Assembly (NCBI GenBank): GCA_036873135.1
Contig: JAPTYO010000005.1
Location: forward strand, 17,876,666-17,940,665
Origin: Clarkia xantiana subsp. parviflora
Lineage: Eukaryota; Streptophyta; Magnoliopsida; Myrtales; Onagraceae
DNA: 64,000 nt
Reading direction: 5' to 3'
Shown: in pieces, positions 33,900 to 44,730 of the stretch
How positions within the stretch are numbered: the stretch's first letter is position 1
How the letters are laid out: each line of letters begins with the position of its first letter
The notes under the pieces: generated by a model
Seen by the model: only the letters and a program-made list of their open reading frames with translations
What the model was told of the DNA's origin: nothing
Database searches by the model: none
Program-made: the position numbers and the translations under genes

Positions 33900-34575
33900 T
33901 CTGAGACTCGGCCCCTCGACTGGGGGGCAGAGGATAGAGGAGAGACATCAAGATCCGTGGCCATCCCATCGCCATCCACAGTTTGTTTCTTTTCGTCAAA
34001 GCAAAGAGGGTGCTTCCTTGACCACTACCTCTTTATCACGAGAAGGAGTTGGCAAGCGAACACTTGAAAGAGAGTCCCTCGTGGCTTTCTTCTTCCTGAC
34101 AGTCGAGGGCCCGACCTCAGAATCAGGCTTCTGTGCCTTAGGATTGGGATTGACTTAAACTGTTGCCCACCGCAAGAACACGCTTGTTAACCCGGGGCGA
34201 ACGCTCTGACAACAAGAAGAAAGCAACATGAGAATAATCATAAGTATATCATAAAGAAAAGAGAATGGAATAAAAACATACTGGAAGCCTTAGCAGCCTT
34301 CCCTGACTTAGAAGATTTCTTGGCCTTATGAGCAGAGCTAGAGGATACCTTCCTCTTACTCAAATCAACGGTACGTTCGGAACGCTCCGCCTACACCTTA
34401 TACGTTTCTCCATGAAACCAACCTACAAGGGGTCATACGAGTCCCCGCCTCATACGAGTCCACCTCGGACACCCAAGACACAGGACAGCCAGATTTGGTC
34501 TGACTGCCTTGGAAAACGATCTTCAAGGTCCCCCTGTCCGAAGAAGAAAGCTTCCCAAAAGTGAGTCATCTATAC
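33900..34575 (-). pseudogene. Remains of the antisense aORF of element D
   Basis: Aligns with 16850-17420 of D2: the lysine/arginine-rich exon (about 34020-34200), an intron (about 34217-34281, GTATG-like to AG on the minus strand) and the exon encoding SKFGKKASGKAPSDL-like sequence up to the GWFHGET motif at about 34405. The PF04195-like domain and the coiled-coil end are missing. Sequence changes at about 34575 into the segment shared with 14440-14578. Confidence 0.6.
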
Positions 34576-35767
34576 GAGCGACCGACGCAAAGATCGACCC
34601 TTACTCATGGAGGGCGAGATACGCCTACTACGGGGGCAACCTTAACATCAATCAAGTTACGGAAGCAAAACCACAACCCAAGAGACCTATCCAAGGGAAC
34701 AAATCCCAGAGCGTCACAAAGAGGGCAAACTTTTAGCTTCCCCAAATGGAGCAACCCTCCGACACATCCGAAGGAAGGGCCAACCCTTAACACATGTCAA
34801 TAAACCCCTTCGCTCGCGGCGGGTAAGAAGAAAACTTGTAAGCATTTTCACCCTCACTTTTATGGGGAACAAATTGCATGGTAAGGGTCAAGAGCTGTAC
34901 ACACGTTCCAGCGAATGAAGGAAAAATGTTACACATGCCGAAGGTCGAGGTTAAAGGAAAATGCTCGCGCTAGTATGAGGGAGGCGGAACGTTGTGTCCC
35001 ATTGAGTGGCAGAGTTCCCACCCTCAAGTAAAGGAGAGGGCTATGCTCTCACCCTTGCACTTATGCGCATATTCATGATTTACATCTACAAGTACACCAA
35101 TGCCATCACTCATGCTTATACTCACAACCCATCCATACACACATACATGTTTACGCTTGCACTCACATGCATGCCCACGTACACACTCCCGTGTGTTCAA
35201 ACATTTAGACGTCCATGCACATAGCCGCCATATATCCATGCATACATTCATGACTACAACCGCAACATGTCTACACCCACTTCCATACTTGTGTTCCTAC
35301 TTGCATGTATGCTAGTACACACTTTCATGTTCATGATACATCCATGTTCACTCAAGGTAACATCCTATAGGCATATTTTTTAGTATCCTATACTTAGAAA
35401 AAAATTTGGACCAATCGAAATTTTTCCCCACATAGGCTTACCTCGTCATGAAATTGAAGCATGGGCTCACTTAACCATATTCATGTTGCATCCCCACACA
35501 TGCGTATATTTTCCGAGTATAAGCTCGTGACGGTATTGGATTTATTATTTCTATCTCATACGGACATGTGCTTGGACACGTGTCCGTGCTATTCTGACGT
35601 TTGCAATTCCTCTATCTTATAAGACAGGGGGCAGAGTCAGAGACACACACCCATGGGTAAGTAAGGATTCCGACAAAAGGTAAAATTCCGGCTTCAAATT
35701 GCGCGTGTCATACCATCCTAAAATAGAGTCAATCAAGGGTCAGGCCATTGGTTGACTCGGGGGCATG
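34576..35767 (+). other. 3' spacer and polypurine tract of element D
   Basis: 34585-34800 is the inverted partner of 14440-14578. 35080-35340 is CA/CAT-rich, low-complexity sequence (ACACATACATG-like). 35370-35767 matches the spacer upstream of the LTR in D2 and E and ends in the PPT CTCGGGGGCATG. No gene. Confidence 0.6.
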
Positions 35768-36531
35768 TGATGGATATACGCCCAATTTGAACCCGTTGAC
35801 TTCCGAATCGTTTTATTCTTATCACCCCATTAATGATTTTAAATCGAAACTTTGACCTAAACACCCCGCCGAAACACCAATGGTCCGGACGAGGCAAAAA
35901 TACTCGTCCGAGCCACGCGTCGAACTCACCTAGGTGAGATCGGGTGGCCACACCCGATCGCCCCTAGGGGAGATCGGGTTGGCCAACCCATCTCCCCTAG
36001 GGAGGGGTTGGGTGGCCACACCCAACCCCTACCCTTAGGGGTCGGATTTTCTCTCCGCCCCCAAGGGCCCTGGCACCGTTTCCCGACTCCCACACTTAGA
36101 TTATTTCCGCCGACCTCTCCATGCTTTAAGGTTTTAATTATGTGATCAATGACTAATTAATTGTGTTTGAAGGTTAACGATGTCATTAAGTCACCTTAAT
36201 GACACCGTTGCCTATAAATACAACCCTTCCACCATTCATTTGATCATCTTGGCTACTTATGCAATTTTAGCTCTAGCTTCTCTCTAGACTTTATCTCTCT
36301 AAAAAGGGACGTACTGACTTAGGCATCAGAGAGGGTTCATCAAGCACCACCCCCCCCCCCCTTCGTGCTTGATACTGCCCTTTGTGCAGGACACCAAGAA
36401 GAAGGAGACAAAGAGAACAGAAGGACATAGAGTAGAGTGACTGAACCCGAGAAGCACAGAACCCGAAATCATATTAGTGGGAGATAAGTTCTAAGTTAGC
36501 GACCCGTTGACTCAAACCTTATAACCTAACA
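35768..36531 (+). repeat. 3' LTR of element D (764 bp)
   Basis: TGATGGATATACGCCC ... ATAACCTAACA, followed by target duplication CTAAC (36532-36536). Carries the 24-bp inverted repeat (36181-36204), TATAAATA (36213) and R/U5 stem arms 36339-36347 and 36365-36373. One extra GATCGGGTTGGCCAACCC-type unit explains most of the length difference from the 5' LTR. Confidence 0.92.
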
Positions 36532-36536
36532 CTAAC

Positions 36537-36688
36537 GAAGAACTTGCACGTGGTTCCGACCGGAGGATCAGAACTCCATCCACATCGTTCTTGGGCAGGA
36601 AAGCTAAAAGGTATGTGTACTAATTCCGCTGCGTAGATTAGATTTCTTGCTAGTACACGTTTAGCATTCCGTAGTCCGTAATCCAACA
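36537..36688 (+). repeat. 5' LTR of copia element H, second part
   Basis: Continues the LTR interrupted at 11559 (GAAGAACTTGCACG ... GTAATCCAACA) and ends directly before the Met-type PBS. Confidence 0.82.
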
Positions 36689-36689
36689 G

Positions 36690-36702
36690 TGGTATCAGAG
36701 CC
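36690..36702 (+). promoter_or_regulatory. Primer binding site of element H (initiator tRNA-Met)
   Basis: TGGTATCAGAGCC, the canonical complement of the 3' end of plant initiator tRNA-Met used by most copia elements, two bases after the LTR. Confidence 0.95.
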
Positions 36703-38815
36703 TGTGTTAGGAGTTCTTAAAATTTTGATAAACTGATGTTCTTGATGTTCATAAAAACCGAATTTTTTTATGTTCATGAACACCATGAAGAATCCGAAAT
36801 TTTTAAGTAGATTTCATGTGTTTGATCTTTAAAAACTTAAAATTTTCAAATTTACATGTTTTTCTAGATCAAAACCGAATTTTTCATGATCAATTTAAGT
36901 TTGATGTTCATGATCTTCAAGAACACCATGAGTTTTATCAAGAACATGTTTTGGATTCATGATCAAGTTAGAGTTTGATCTTAAAATTTGACAACTTTTC
37001 CAATTTTCTTGTTAGTGCCGAAAATTCCTAGGGGTGTTTTAGGTAAAAATTTAATTTTCTTGGCCACCAAGCAATTAAAAATTCGGCACAATTTATAATA
37101 GATATAGGTTGCCATTTTTAAATTTTATTAATAGGTAACCATATCCAGAAGTTGGAAATAAGGATAGGTTCTAATATAATATTGTAAAAGATATTAACTA
37201 TCAATATATATGGATTAAAATAGGGTTAATATATATATTGATAGATTTAGTTACTATTAAACAATTAAGAAGATATATTGTCTACAAATTTTAATCCCTA
37301 AAAGATATATTCGACAATATATATATATATAATTCGGCTGAAAATATATTAATATATATATATATTTATTTATATTGTTGATTGATTTATATCTTAAAGA
37401 TAGAATCTTGACAATATTTATATATATATATATATATATAATATTTATATAAATATATATACATATGCCGGGCTTTTATATATATATATATATAAGCATT
37501 ATTGGAAATTATTTTATATAATTAATAATTCTTGGCAGCTAAGTTAAGTTTTATGGTGGATTTTAAAACCCTACTTAGCCTATAGAATTATTTCGGTCGA
37601 ACCCTAAGGTTCATGGGCCGGTCCAATTGCTAAACCGGATCGGGATAAACCTATCCGGGTTTTCTTAATCGGGTTGGGTCGGATCATAGTAACTAAATTG
37701 AACCTAACCTAACCGGTTTTGAGTGATAAGCCGAACCACTATATTATTTTATTGAACCGTTTCGGACCAAACCGGAATTTTTAAACCGAGTTGAACCGGA
37801 TTTTAAAATTTGGACCGAACCTCTTTAAAATTTTCAGAAATTTAAAATTGTTCAATAAAATAGGATGTCAAATTTTAAATCCAAAATGTTTTCGAACTTT
37901 AAAATTAGCCTAAACAGTGCTTTGAGGGTTTGTGTTTTAATACACAGTTTCAATCAAAACCCTAATGCCTGGTTTCAACTATGGGGATGGATCTCAGACT
38001 TGCATATTTTTTGGACTGGATTAAATTAGTGGGCTGATTTGCAATTGTTTACTTTCTGCATCATATATTTTGATATAATTAGAACTGTCGTCTTGACTTA
38101 GTCAAGCTAGCTGGATATTATATTGCGAGCATTGAGCTCTGGGATATATATGGTTTGCGCGCAATAGGATAGACATGCTATGCTGATTGAAAGTGCCTAG
38201 AATCCATGTCTAGAAATTCGCATGATTGATTGTAAGCATGAATTGCAAAACAGCCCCTAATATTTTCAAAGCGTTTTATAAATCCGAAAATTCCAGTCGC
38301 CAATTATGCATGATGTGTGCAGATATTGCATGTTTTGACGCGTATGCTAGGATGTTCGCAATAGAACGCATGTGATAATTTACTTTACGTAGAATTATGT
38401 ATGCTAGGAACATTAGACGCATGACGCGTAAGCATGTTGTGTTCGATATTTATGGCATGGTATGATAATTTGCTAGATGTAGTATAATTATAAATATGCA
38501 TGCGTAAATTATCGGATAATTTTACAAATCATAAGGGCCTTGGGAAAGCCAAGATCGGGTATGCTTATTTGAAAATTCCCGTTCCGGTAATTTGCAATAG
38601 AATAACCGTTTTCAAAAGACAGATCTATTAGATTGAAAATGACAATAGTGTGAATTCTTTCACGACACCCCCTTCCTCGGTTTACTGAAGGTTGGTTTGG
38701 TTTAGTGACTGAAGAATCACTATTCGTCGTATTCCATCATAATAGATAATCCGATGTATGCAATTCTGTCAAAATGTTGTTATCTTCCCAACCTAGTGTT
38801 GTTATCGATGAATAG
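36703..38815 (+). other. Untranslated leader of copia element H
   Basis: 2.1 kb without a coding frame. AT-rich, with long (TA)n runs at 37319-37335 and 37415-37490. 37600-37800 is rich in 'ACCGGATTTT/GAACCG' motifs (AACCGG repeated about a dozen times in degenerate form). Confidence 0.65.
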
Positions 38816-39489
38816 ATGGCATTATCATGTGAATCTGAGCTATTAGTTGAGACGAATTATGACTCGTGGAGCAAACGCGTCATTACGATTTTGGAAGCAC
38901 AGGGTCTGTGTGACCACATACAAATAACCATGAATTACCCAAATGTCGGACTCACCAAAGATCTATCATTTGCCCACTTTAAGTGGGAGCAAGATGACAA
39001 GAAAGCAAAGGAGATGAACTGTCGGAAATGTCAGAAGATTTCTATGTCCGCTATAAGGATGATCCGACGACAAAGGACATCTGGGATGCCCTCTTTTTGA
39101 AATATGGAAGTGGCATGGCAGTTACACTGCACCCACTTATACCAACATTAGAAACCTGTCTGAACAACAACCGTAAGAGTGTACTTGAAAAAGTATACGA
39201 CCTCCTTTCCCTATTCAAGACATTGGAAGATGACAGTCAGATGGCTGAATGGGATAAAATTCAGGCTATAATAGGGATCCTCCCAAAGTCTTGGAGAGCA
39301 ACCAATGCCATATTGACTATCAGCAGCTCCGTACTTGATATTGAATCTGTCCTGAAAATAGTCGAGATGGAACAGGCTCGATTAAAATCGGTACGAAGGA
39401 ACCGAAATCCACAGGACAAGCTGGCTGCAAGAAAAGGAAATTCAGGAACAAAGGAAAGAAACAAAAGGCAGTCGACGGTAAAACGTTGA
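38816..39489 (+). pseudogene. gag of copia element H
   Basis: MALSCESELLVETNYDSWSK starts a typical copia Gag (NYxxWS). A frameshift near 39030 leads into the second half (VRYKDDPTTKDIWDALFLKY ... IESVLKIVEMEQARLK), the UBN2-like core. A basic tail follows (RNRNPQDKLAARK). A CCHC knuckle is not visible; the frame ends TGA at 39487-39489. Confidence 0.8.
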
Positions 39490-39559
39490 TTTTACCTAAA
39501 CAAGGTAGTCCCATATTAAAATCTGAGATAGTTTGCGGGAACTCCAGCCCACGCCGAAT

Positions 39560-40138
39560 AAGCGATGGTGCAGGTTCCAGCAAATCACATCATGAAAAGG
39601 TATGTGAATTTGGCTATGTAGAGGAAGCTTTAGTTTCCTCAACTTTCATGTTAACTGACTCAAATCCGTCTTGGATTCTTGATTCAGGTGCAACGGACCA
39701 CATAGCCAGCATCGAGAACTATTTGCCACGTTTAGACGATTGCCGAAGGATTCTAAACGGATATACATTGGCGACATCTCACAAGTTGAATTCATAGGGG
39801 TATGGACTTGCAAATTGCCGATGGGCAATGGCAAATTCTTACTTCTAGATAATGTCCTTTTCGCTCCTAGAATCCGTAGGAACGTTGTTTCTGCTTCTGC
39901 TCTTATGGATAAAAATTTATTTTGTCATTTGAGAGATCCTTTGTTCGTATAAATAAAGGGGATAATTTATTAGGATATGCCTTTTCTTATAATGGTTTGT
40001 TTATCATGGATCTACATGGCAATGTAAATTCATATCGCTTGTATGCAATGTCTTCCAAAGAAGCAGAAACTGACGCAACCGGATGGCATTCTCGGCTTGG
40101 ACATAGAGGCTATGACAGAGTTCAGTCATTGTCTCGAC
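39560..40138 (+). pseudogene. Protease and integrase N-terminus of copia element H
   Basis: Protease active site WILDSGATDHI near 39670-39702. One frame change near 39740 and a stop near 39950 follow. The pre-integrase domain (GLFIMDLHGN) and the first half of the integrase zinc finger (WHSRLGH, 40084-40105) follow. Coding is cut at 40138 by element A. The Cys-Cys half (TCHDC) is at 51205-51220. Confidence 0.88.
40134..40138. other. Target duplication of element A, left copy (TCGAC)
   Basis: TCGAC at 40134-40138 and again at 51161-51165, exactly adjacent to the TG and CA ends of the two 785-bp LTRs. Confidence 0.96.
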
Positions 40139-40923
40139 TGTTGGATCACGGGCGAAGCTCTGTTACGTCCTTGACGGAGTGTTTGGACTCCTAAGCTCCG
40201 CGTGGTCCTGCACAAGGGGATGACCTGGGTGGTGACCCAGAATCCCTCTCCGATGCTTAAATGAGTACGGTAATCAATGGAGTGGTAAGCAGAAGTCTAA
40301 GTTCGTATCAGAATTGATCTTTTCTGGGGTAACTTCCTCCTTTATATAGGAGGAGAAGTCACCCAGAGTTACCTGAGGCCAAGCTTGGCCGTTGTAGCCA
40401 CGATTCCGTATATCTCGCCACGATTCCGTATATCTCGGGGGATTCCGTATATTTCGCCCCACGCTCCGCGTATCTTACCCATACTCCGTGTATCTCGGGC
40501 ACGCCCTGCGTATCTCGGGGGAATTTATCCATTATCTTTAACCGTCTCCCACTACTCTATCTGGTAGGCGGGTTTCCCGGTCTTATTCTCTGATCCCAAG
40601 TCTCGACTCCTGTCGGGGACTTCAGAGTTGTATTATTCTTAGATCACCACCCAGGACCTTCAGTCTCTGCGGGACAGGTCCAGCCTCTACGGGGCTTTAT
40701 TATCGGAGCCTTACGGGGCTTTATTATCGGAGCCTTACTAAGGCATATCGGGGCCTGCTCGGAGGCTTCTTATCGGGAGCGTTTAGCTCTTATGTCGGGG
40801 TCGCTTAAGTCGGGACCCTTCGTACTGGGCCTCTGGGCCTTCCAGGCTTTCACGAGGCCCACTGGACCTACTCGCCGTCCATTGGCTGTTTAACGGGGCT
40901 AACGATTACATCGGAACCCATCA
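40139..40923 (-). repeat. 3' LTR of element A (785 bp)
   Basis: Minus strand TGATGGGTTCCGATG ... GTGATCCAACA. TATA on the minus strand CCTATATAAAGG (rc of 40339-40350). R/U5 stem CTGGGT (40225-40230) / ACCCAG (40235-40240). U3 has five degenerate copies of CGTATATCTCG-like motifs (40395-40520) and duplicated CGGGGCTTTATTATCGGAGC (about 40692-40737). Confidence 0.96.
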
Positions 40924-40945
40924 TTTGCCCCCAAGACATGGGGGA
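40924..40945 (-). promoter_or_regulatory. Polypurine tract of element A
   Basis: Minus strand ATGTCTTGGGGGCAAA directly upstream of the 3' LTR: the plus-strand primer site for reverse transcription. Confidence 0.8.
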
Positions 40946-41443
40946 CTTTTAGTCCGTTATGTCTTCTGATCCCATGCCTGCCAACCTTATCATCGGAGGC
41001 CTTTGTCTTTATATCCTCCGATACCACCGTCGGAGGCCTTTTGCTCTTTGGCTTTTCCGATACCACCGTCGGAGCCTTTTACCTTAAGTATGGTTGTTGT
41101 ATAACAGTCTCTTACTCATGATTGCTTTGGGCCCACCAGGCCCCATGAGCAGTTGCCAAATCCGAGGAGTCTCCTCGGCTACTGCAGCATTAAATGCCTG
41201 AAGATAGAGAAACGACGTTTGAACTAGCGTGACTGCTGTTTTCTGAAAAAGGCAACTGTGATGTCACACACGTCTCCTCCGTGCCTATAATCTCGTCGAT
41301 TGAGATCGTGTCGTTTCCTCTTCGACGGTGCAGATCAAGCCCATCCAGCTGTCTCCTCTGTACCGTCCCATAGTTCAACGGCTCTGATCAAGTCGTTTCG
41401 TCTTCAACGGTCACGATTATATCCCTCCATTTGCCTTTTTGCC

Positions 41444-41451
41444 TATAAAAG
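41444..41451 (+). promoter_or_regulatory. TATA box of the A aORF promoter
   Basis: TATAAAAG, 163 bp before the aORF ATG, followed by a pyrimidine-rich stretch. It faces opposite to the LTR promoter. E has the same motif at 21257. Confidence 0.6.
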
Positions 41452-41606
41452 AGAAGACCCTGGTCTTATTCACTTCTTCTGCGTTCTTTCACTCTCAGTC
41501 TTCTTTGCATTCGAAGTTCTCTCCGAGCTCCTCCTGGTACTTCAAGCGATCAAGGCAACTTCATCTTTCTCCGATCTTCCTTCTCCTCACCCTTTGACCA
41601 CCGATC

Positions 41607-43849
41607 ATGTCTGGTAAGGACTTCTCTCCATGTTTTCGTGATTTACATGCTGTTTACTCTTCTTTTCTCAATTCCTCTTGTTGCAATCGTTTTTAGACGA
41701 AGCTAGTTCTGAGGTTAGGGCTCCCTTCTTCTTTGAATTTGCTGTCAATGAAATATCCGAGGGTTCGTATGAGGCGGCCCTTAGGGAAGGGTGCATCACC
41801 TCGGATTGGGAGCCTCGCTTCCCCTATGGGTCCCAATCTGCTGGTAGGAGGAAGCACATTATCACGCCTCCTCGAGCGGGGGAGGCATTTGTCTCTACTG
41901 GACAAATAAGCGCGGGGATTCGGTTCCCCTTCTGCGGAAACATGGTGGAGATGTGTAATTTTTACAAAACACATCCTTGCACCTTCTCCCCCCACGCCAT
42001 CCGCGTGTGGAATGCTTTCCAACTTCTGTGTCACCGCCAACAATAGACATACAGTCTCCTGCTATTCCGCACCTTCTACGGCATGAAGTGCAACAAAGCC
42101 GGTGTCTGTTCCTTTTCTCCCCGACTTCCCAAGTGGACAAGGGAGCAACTCTCACGCTACGGCTGGGATAGTGAAACCTGGAAGTTTCACAAGGATTGGA
42201 TCCTGATCCGCGACTCGGGTTCCGATAACAGTGGCTGGAAGAAGTATTACTTCTTCATCCAGCATAGCTCCGTCCCCTGGCCTCGATGGGAGGTTATGGC
42301 GGACCCTGCCCCCAAGCTTCAAGATTACTCCGAGGATGACCTCAACACCCTTCAGATGGTTCAACTCTACCGCTGGGGGGACAACTTCATACCTATGGAT
42401 GCCAATAAGCTTCAAGAGCGGCATCTGATTGCCATCGGAGTTCGACTCCTAGATTCCGTCTCCGCGGATTTAGTCGTCTGGGTAATATTTCTAATCATCT
42501 TATCTTTACTTTTGCAGCCAAGAAGGCTTCTCTGTTGACTCATCTCGTTATGAAGCAGGGCGAGACTGATGCTGTCCAGGGCGGTTCCAGGCGGAAGCGC
42601 AAGCTGGTGAAGAAAGGGGCTTCCTCCTCTACTCCCTTAGCTGTCGCTCCTCCGACTGAAGAACCAGTCGTGGCCAAGAAAGCCAGACGGGAGGCTGTTA
42701 TTCCGACAGAGGTTGTTAATCAGGCGGGGACTGCGGCCCCGCCAGAATTGCTGTTAGAGGATGTTCCGGCGGAAGCTCAATTCCCCCGGGGCCGAGCCCA
42801 TCCCTCGTCTTCCGATGGACGAGGTGTACAAGATTTACACCTCTGACCAGGCAGCGCTTCCCTGGCGGCCGATTGAATCCCTTGCTGGGTTTTCAATCCG
42901 TCGGGACAATCTCGAGGCCGACTTGGCCCTTCACTTGTTATCAGGGTCGATTCCCCCTGCTCTGAGGAAGCCTCTTGATCTCTCACGGGAGGATATTGAA
43001 GAGGAGTTTCGTTCCATGGCTGTTCGCCGGATGGAGGTAATATCCTACCGCTTTATTCTCTTCTTGACTCCTATCTTCAATCTCTGAGTTTTATCTTTTT
43101 CTCCCTCGCCCTAGGAAACTGCGGATCGGCAGCGTTGTATCGCCATCGCCTTGGCCCTAAAGAGCGCCTTGGAGGAGGCAGAGGCCAGGGCGGACCCTGA
43201 AGCCTTAGCCAAGCTTCAAATGGAGCGTGACGAGGCGGTGGCAGCCAAAAATAAAATGGCCAAGGAGAAGGCTCTCCTTGATGACAAGTCCACCAGCCTG
43301 CTCAAGAAGGTCCACGACCATGAGGCTGTCATGCGCCGGGAGCGGCAGATGGCCCAGGTGGAACAGCAGCGGAGCGAGACGGAGAAGAAATAGCTCGTCC
43401 ATGAGAAAAACGTCTTCGCAGATCTCCTCGGGGAGGCCAAGGCCCAACTTGAAACGGAACGGGCGGAGTTCTCCGCCAAACTGGCTGAAGCAAAGGCTCA
43501 AGGTCTCGAGGAGGGCCGCGAGGAGGGTCGCCTCCAGGGCCATAAGGAGTATCGGGACTCTGAAGAATTCAAGTTGGCTGCTGTGGACTTCTGCAAGTCC
43601 GAGGTGGAGGATACTTTATTCAACGCTGTCGAAGAGCTCTACACAGTCTATGCGGATTCTATTAACTTCAAGAAGTCCGAGACCCTTGCCCCCTTCGCGG
43701 AGAAGTATTTCAGCCTCCCCGCGGAGAGTGAAGAGACTGCTGCTGTGGACCTGACTCCGTCAATTGCGGAGCCTTCTGCCCAAGCCCTTCCAGACCTTGC
43801 TCCCTCCGACGCCGCTGAGGGTCCCTCTTCTAACAAGGACCAAGTTTAA
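41607..43849 (+). pseudogene. Antisense aORF of element A (PF04195-like domain, basic linker, coiled coil); broken
   Basis: Four exons by eye: 41607-41613, 41697-42481, 42518-43036, 43115-43849, with introns starting GTAA and ending AG. Exon 2 encodes the PF04195-like domain (FVSTGQISAGIRFPFCGN, HAIRVWNAFQLLCH). Exon 3 is basic (KQGETDAV, RRKRKLVKKG) and has the conserved LALHLLSGSIPP. Exon 4 is a long coiled coil ending FAEKYFSLP and an acidic tail. Damage: TAG at 42044-42046 where D2 has Trp; TAG at 43391-43393, probably from Gln; a frameshift near 42785 in a C/G run. Both stops fit C-to-T or G-to-A change. The first exon's seven bases (ATGTCTG) make a very short coding exon. The phase at the 42481/42518 junction does not fit cleanly. 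Function unknown. Confidence 0.65.
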
Positions 43850-44049
43850 TGCTTACATTTTTAGTCCTTGTTGTTTTTCTCCTTTATCTTTTGTAATGAA
43901 CTCCTTTGGCCTTCGAGCCTTTATATGAACAGTTTTCTTTCCATATGTCTTGGTTCCGATCCGATATTCGTTTGCACTTTATCTAAAGCGGCTTTAAATT
44001 CGTTACTCAGAACGTTCCGATGCGCCATACGTCCTTCTGACGTTTTACT

Positions 44050-44280
44050 CAAGACTTTTACCATTTAAGGTCTCTCATCCAAAGTCGGGACTTCACCATT
44101 TAAGGTTTCTCATCCAATCGGGACTTCACCACTCAAGGCTTCTCGTCCAAAGTCGGGACTTCACCACTTAAGGCTTCTCGTCCAATCGGGACTTCACCAC
44201 TCAAGGCTTCTCGTCCAAAATCGGGACTTCACCACTTAAGGCATCTCGTCCAATCGGGACTTCACCACTCGAGGCTTTCA
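44050..44280. repeat. 32-35-bp tandem array of element A
   Basis: About seven copies around TCGGGACTTCACCACTCAAG + GCTTCTCGTCCAA. Placed between the aORF 3' end and pol, like the 49-bp arrays of D, D2 and E, but unrelated in sequence. Confidence 0.92.
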
Positions 44281-44600
44281 TTGCGTCTCTACTGGACGGC
44301 TTAATCGTACCCTTTAAGGCTTTTTGCCGCGTCATATAGACGACTTACGCGGACCTGTTAAGGCTTTTTCACACCCGTTAAGGCTTTTGGCCGCATCATA
44401 TAGACGACTTACGCGGACCCATCAGGGTCTTTTCATACCTAGGCTTTTGGTTGCATCATATAGACGACTTACGTGTACCCCGTAGGGCTTTTGTTCATAC
44501 CTGTTAAGGCTTTTGGCCGAGCCATATAGACGACTTATGCGTCCCCCGCGGGGCTTTCATCGTACCTCGGAAGGCTTTTGTTGCGTCACTCAGGACGTCT
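44281..44600. repeat. ~60-65-bp tandem array of element A
   Basis: Four to five degenerate copies around CATATAGACGACTTACGCGG + ACC...AAGGCTTTTGGCCG. Directly follows the shorter array. Confidence 0.88.
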
Positions 44601-44730
44601 TATTAACAGTAAGAATAAACTCGAAAGCAATTTGATCGGAAGGCAACTTCTTTTATTCACTAATAATTCAAAGTAGGCTTACATCGGATTTTATTGATAG
44701 ACAATTTGCGCCATTCGTGGCGGCTTCATA

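Larger units (their letters stand above)
11560..36531 (+). mobile_element. Element D: degenerate Retand-type Ty3/gypsy element with later insertions
   Basis: LTRs 11560-12295 and 35768-36531, flanked by CTAAC at 11555-11559 and 36532-36536. Inside: PBS, degraded gag (12347-13526), a solo LTR, the D2/E composite (to 28998), protease remains (about 29449-29709), unrecognised degraded sequence, a tandem array (31575-32480), a 27-bp array, a broken antisense aORF (about 33900-34575) and PPT (CTCGGGGGCATG). The two LTRs differ at several percent plus indels, so D is clearly older than A. Confidence 0.85.

Noticed and set aside
34980..35340. Low-complexity CATACACACATACATG frames on both strands (35006-35315)
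   Set aside because: Simple-sequence translation; no start context or similarity.
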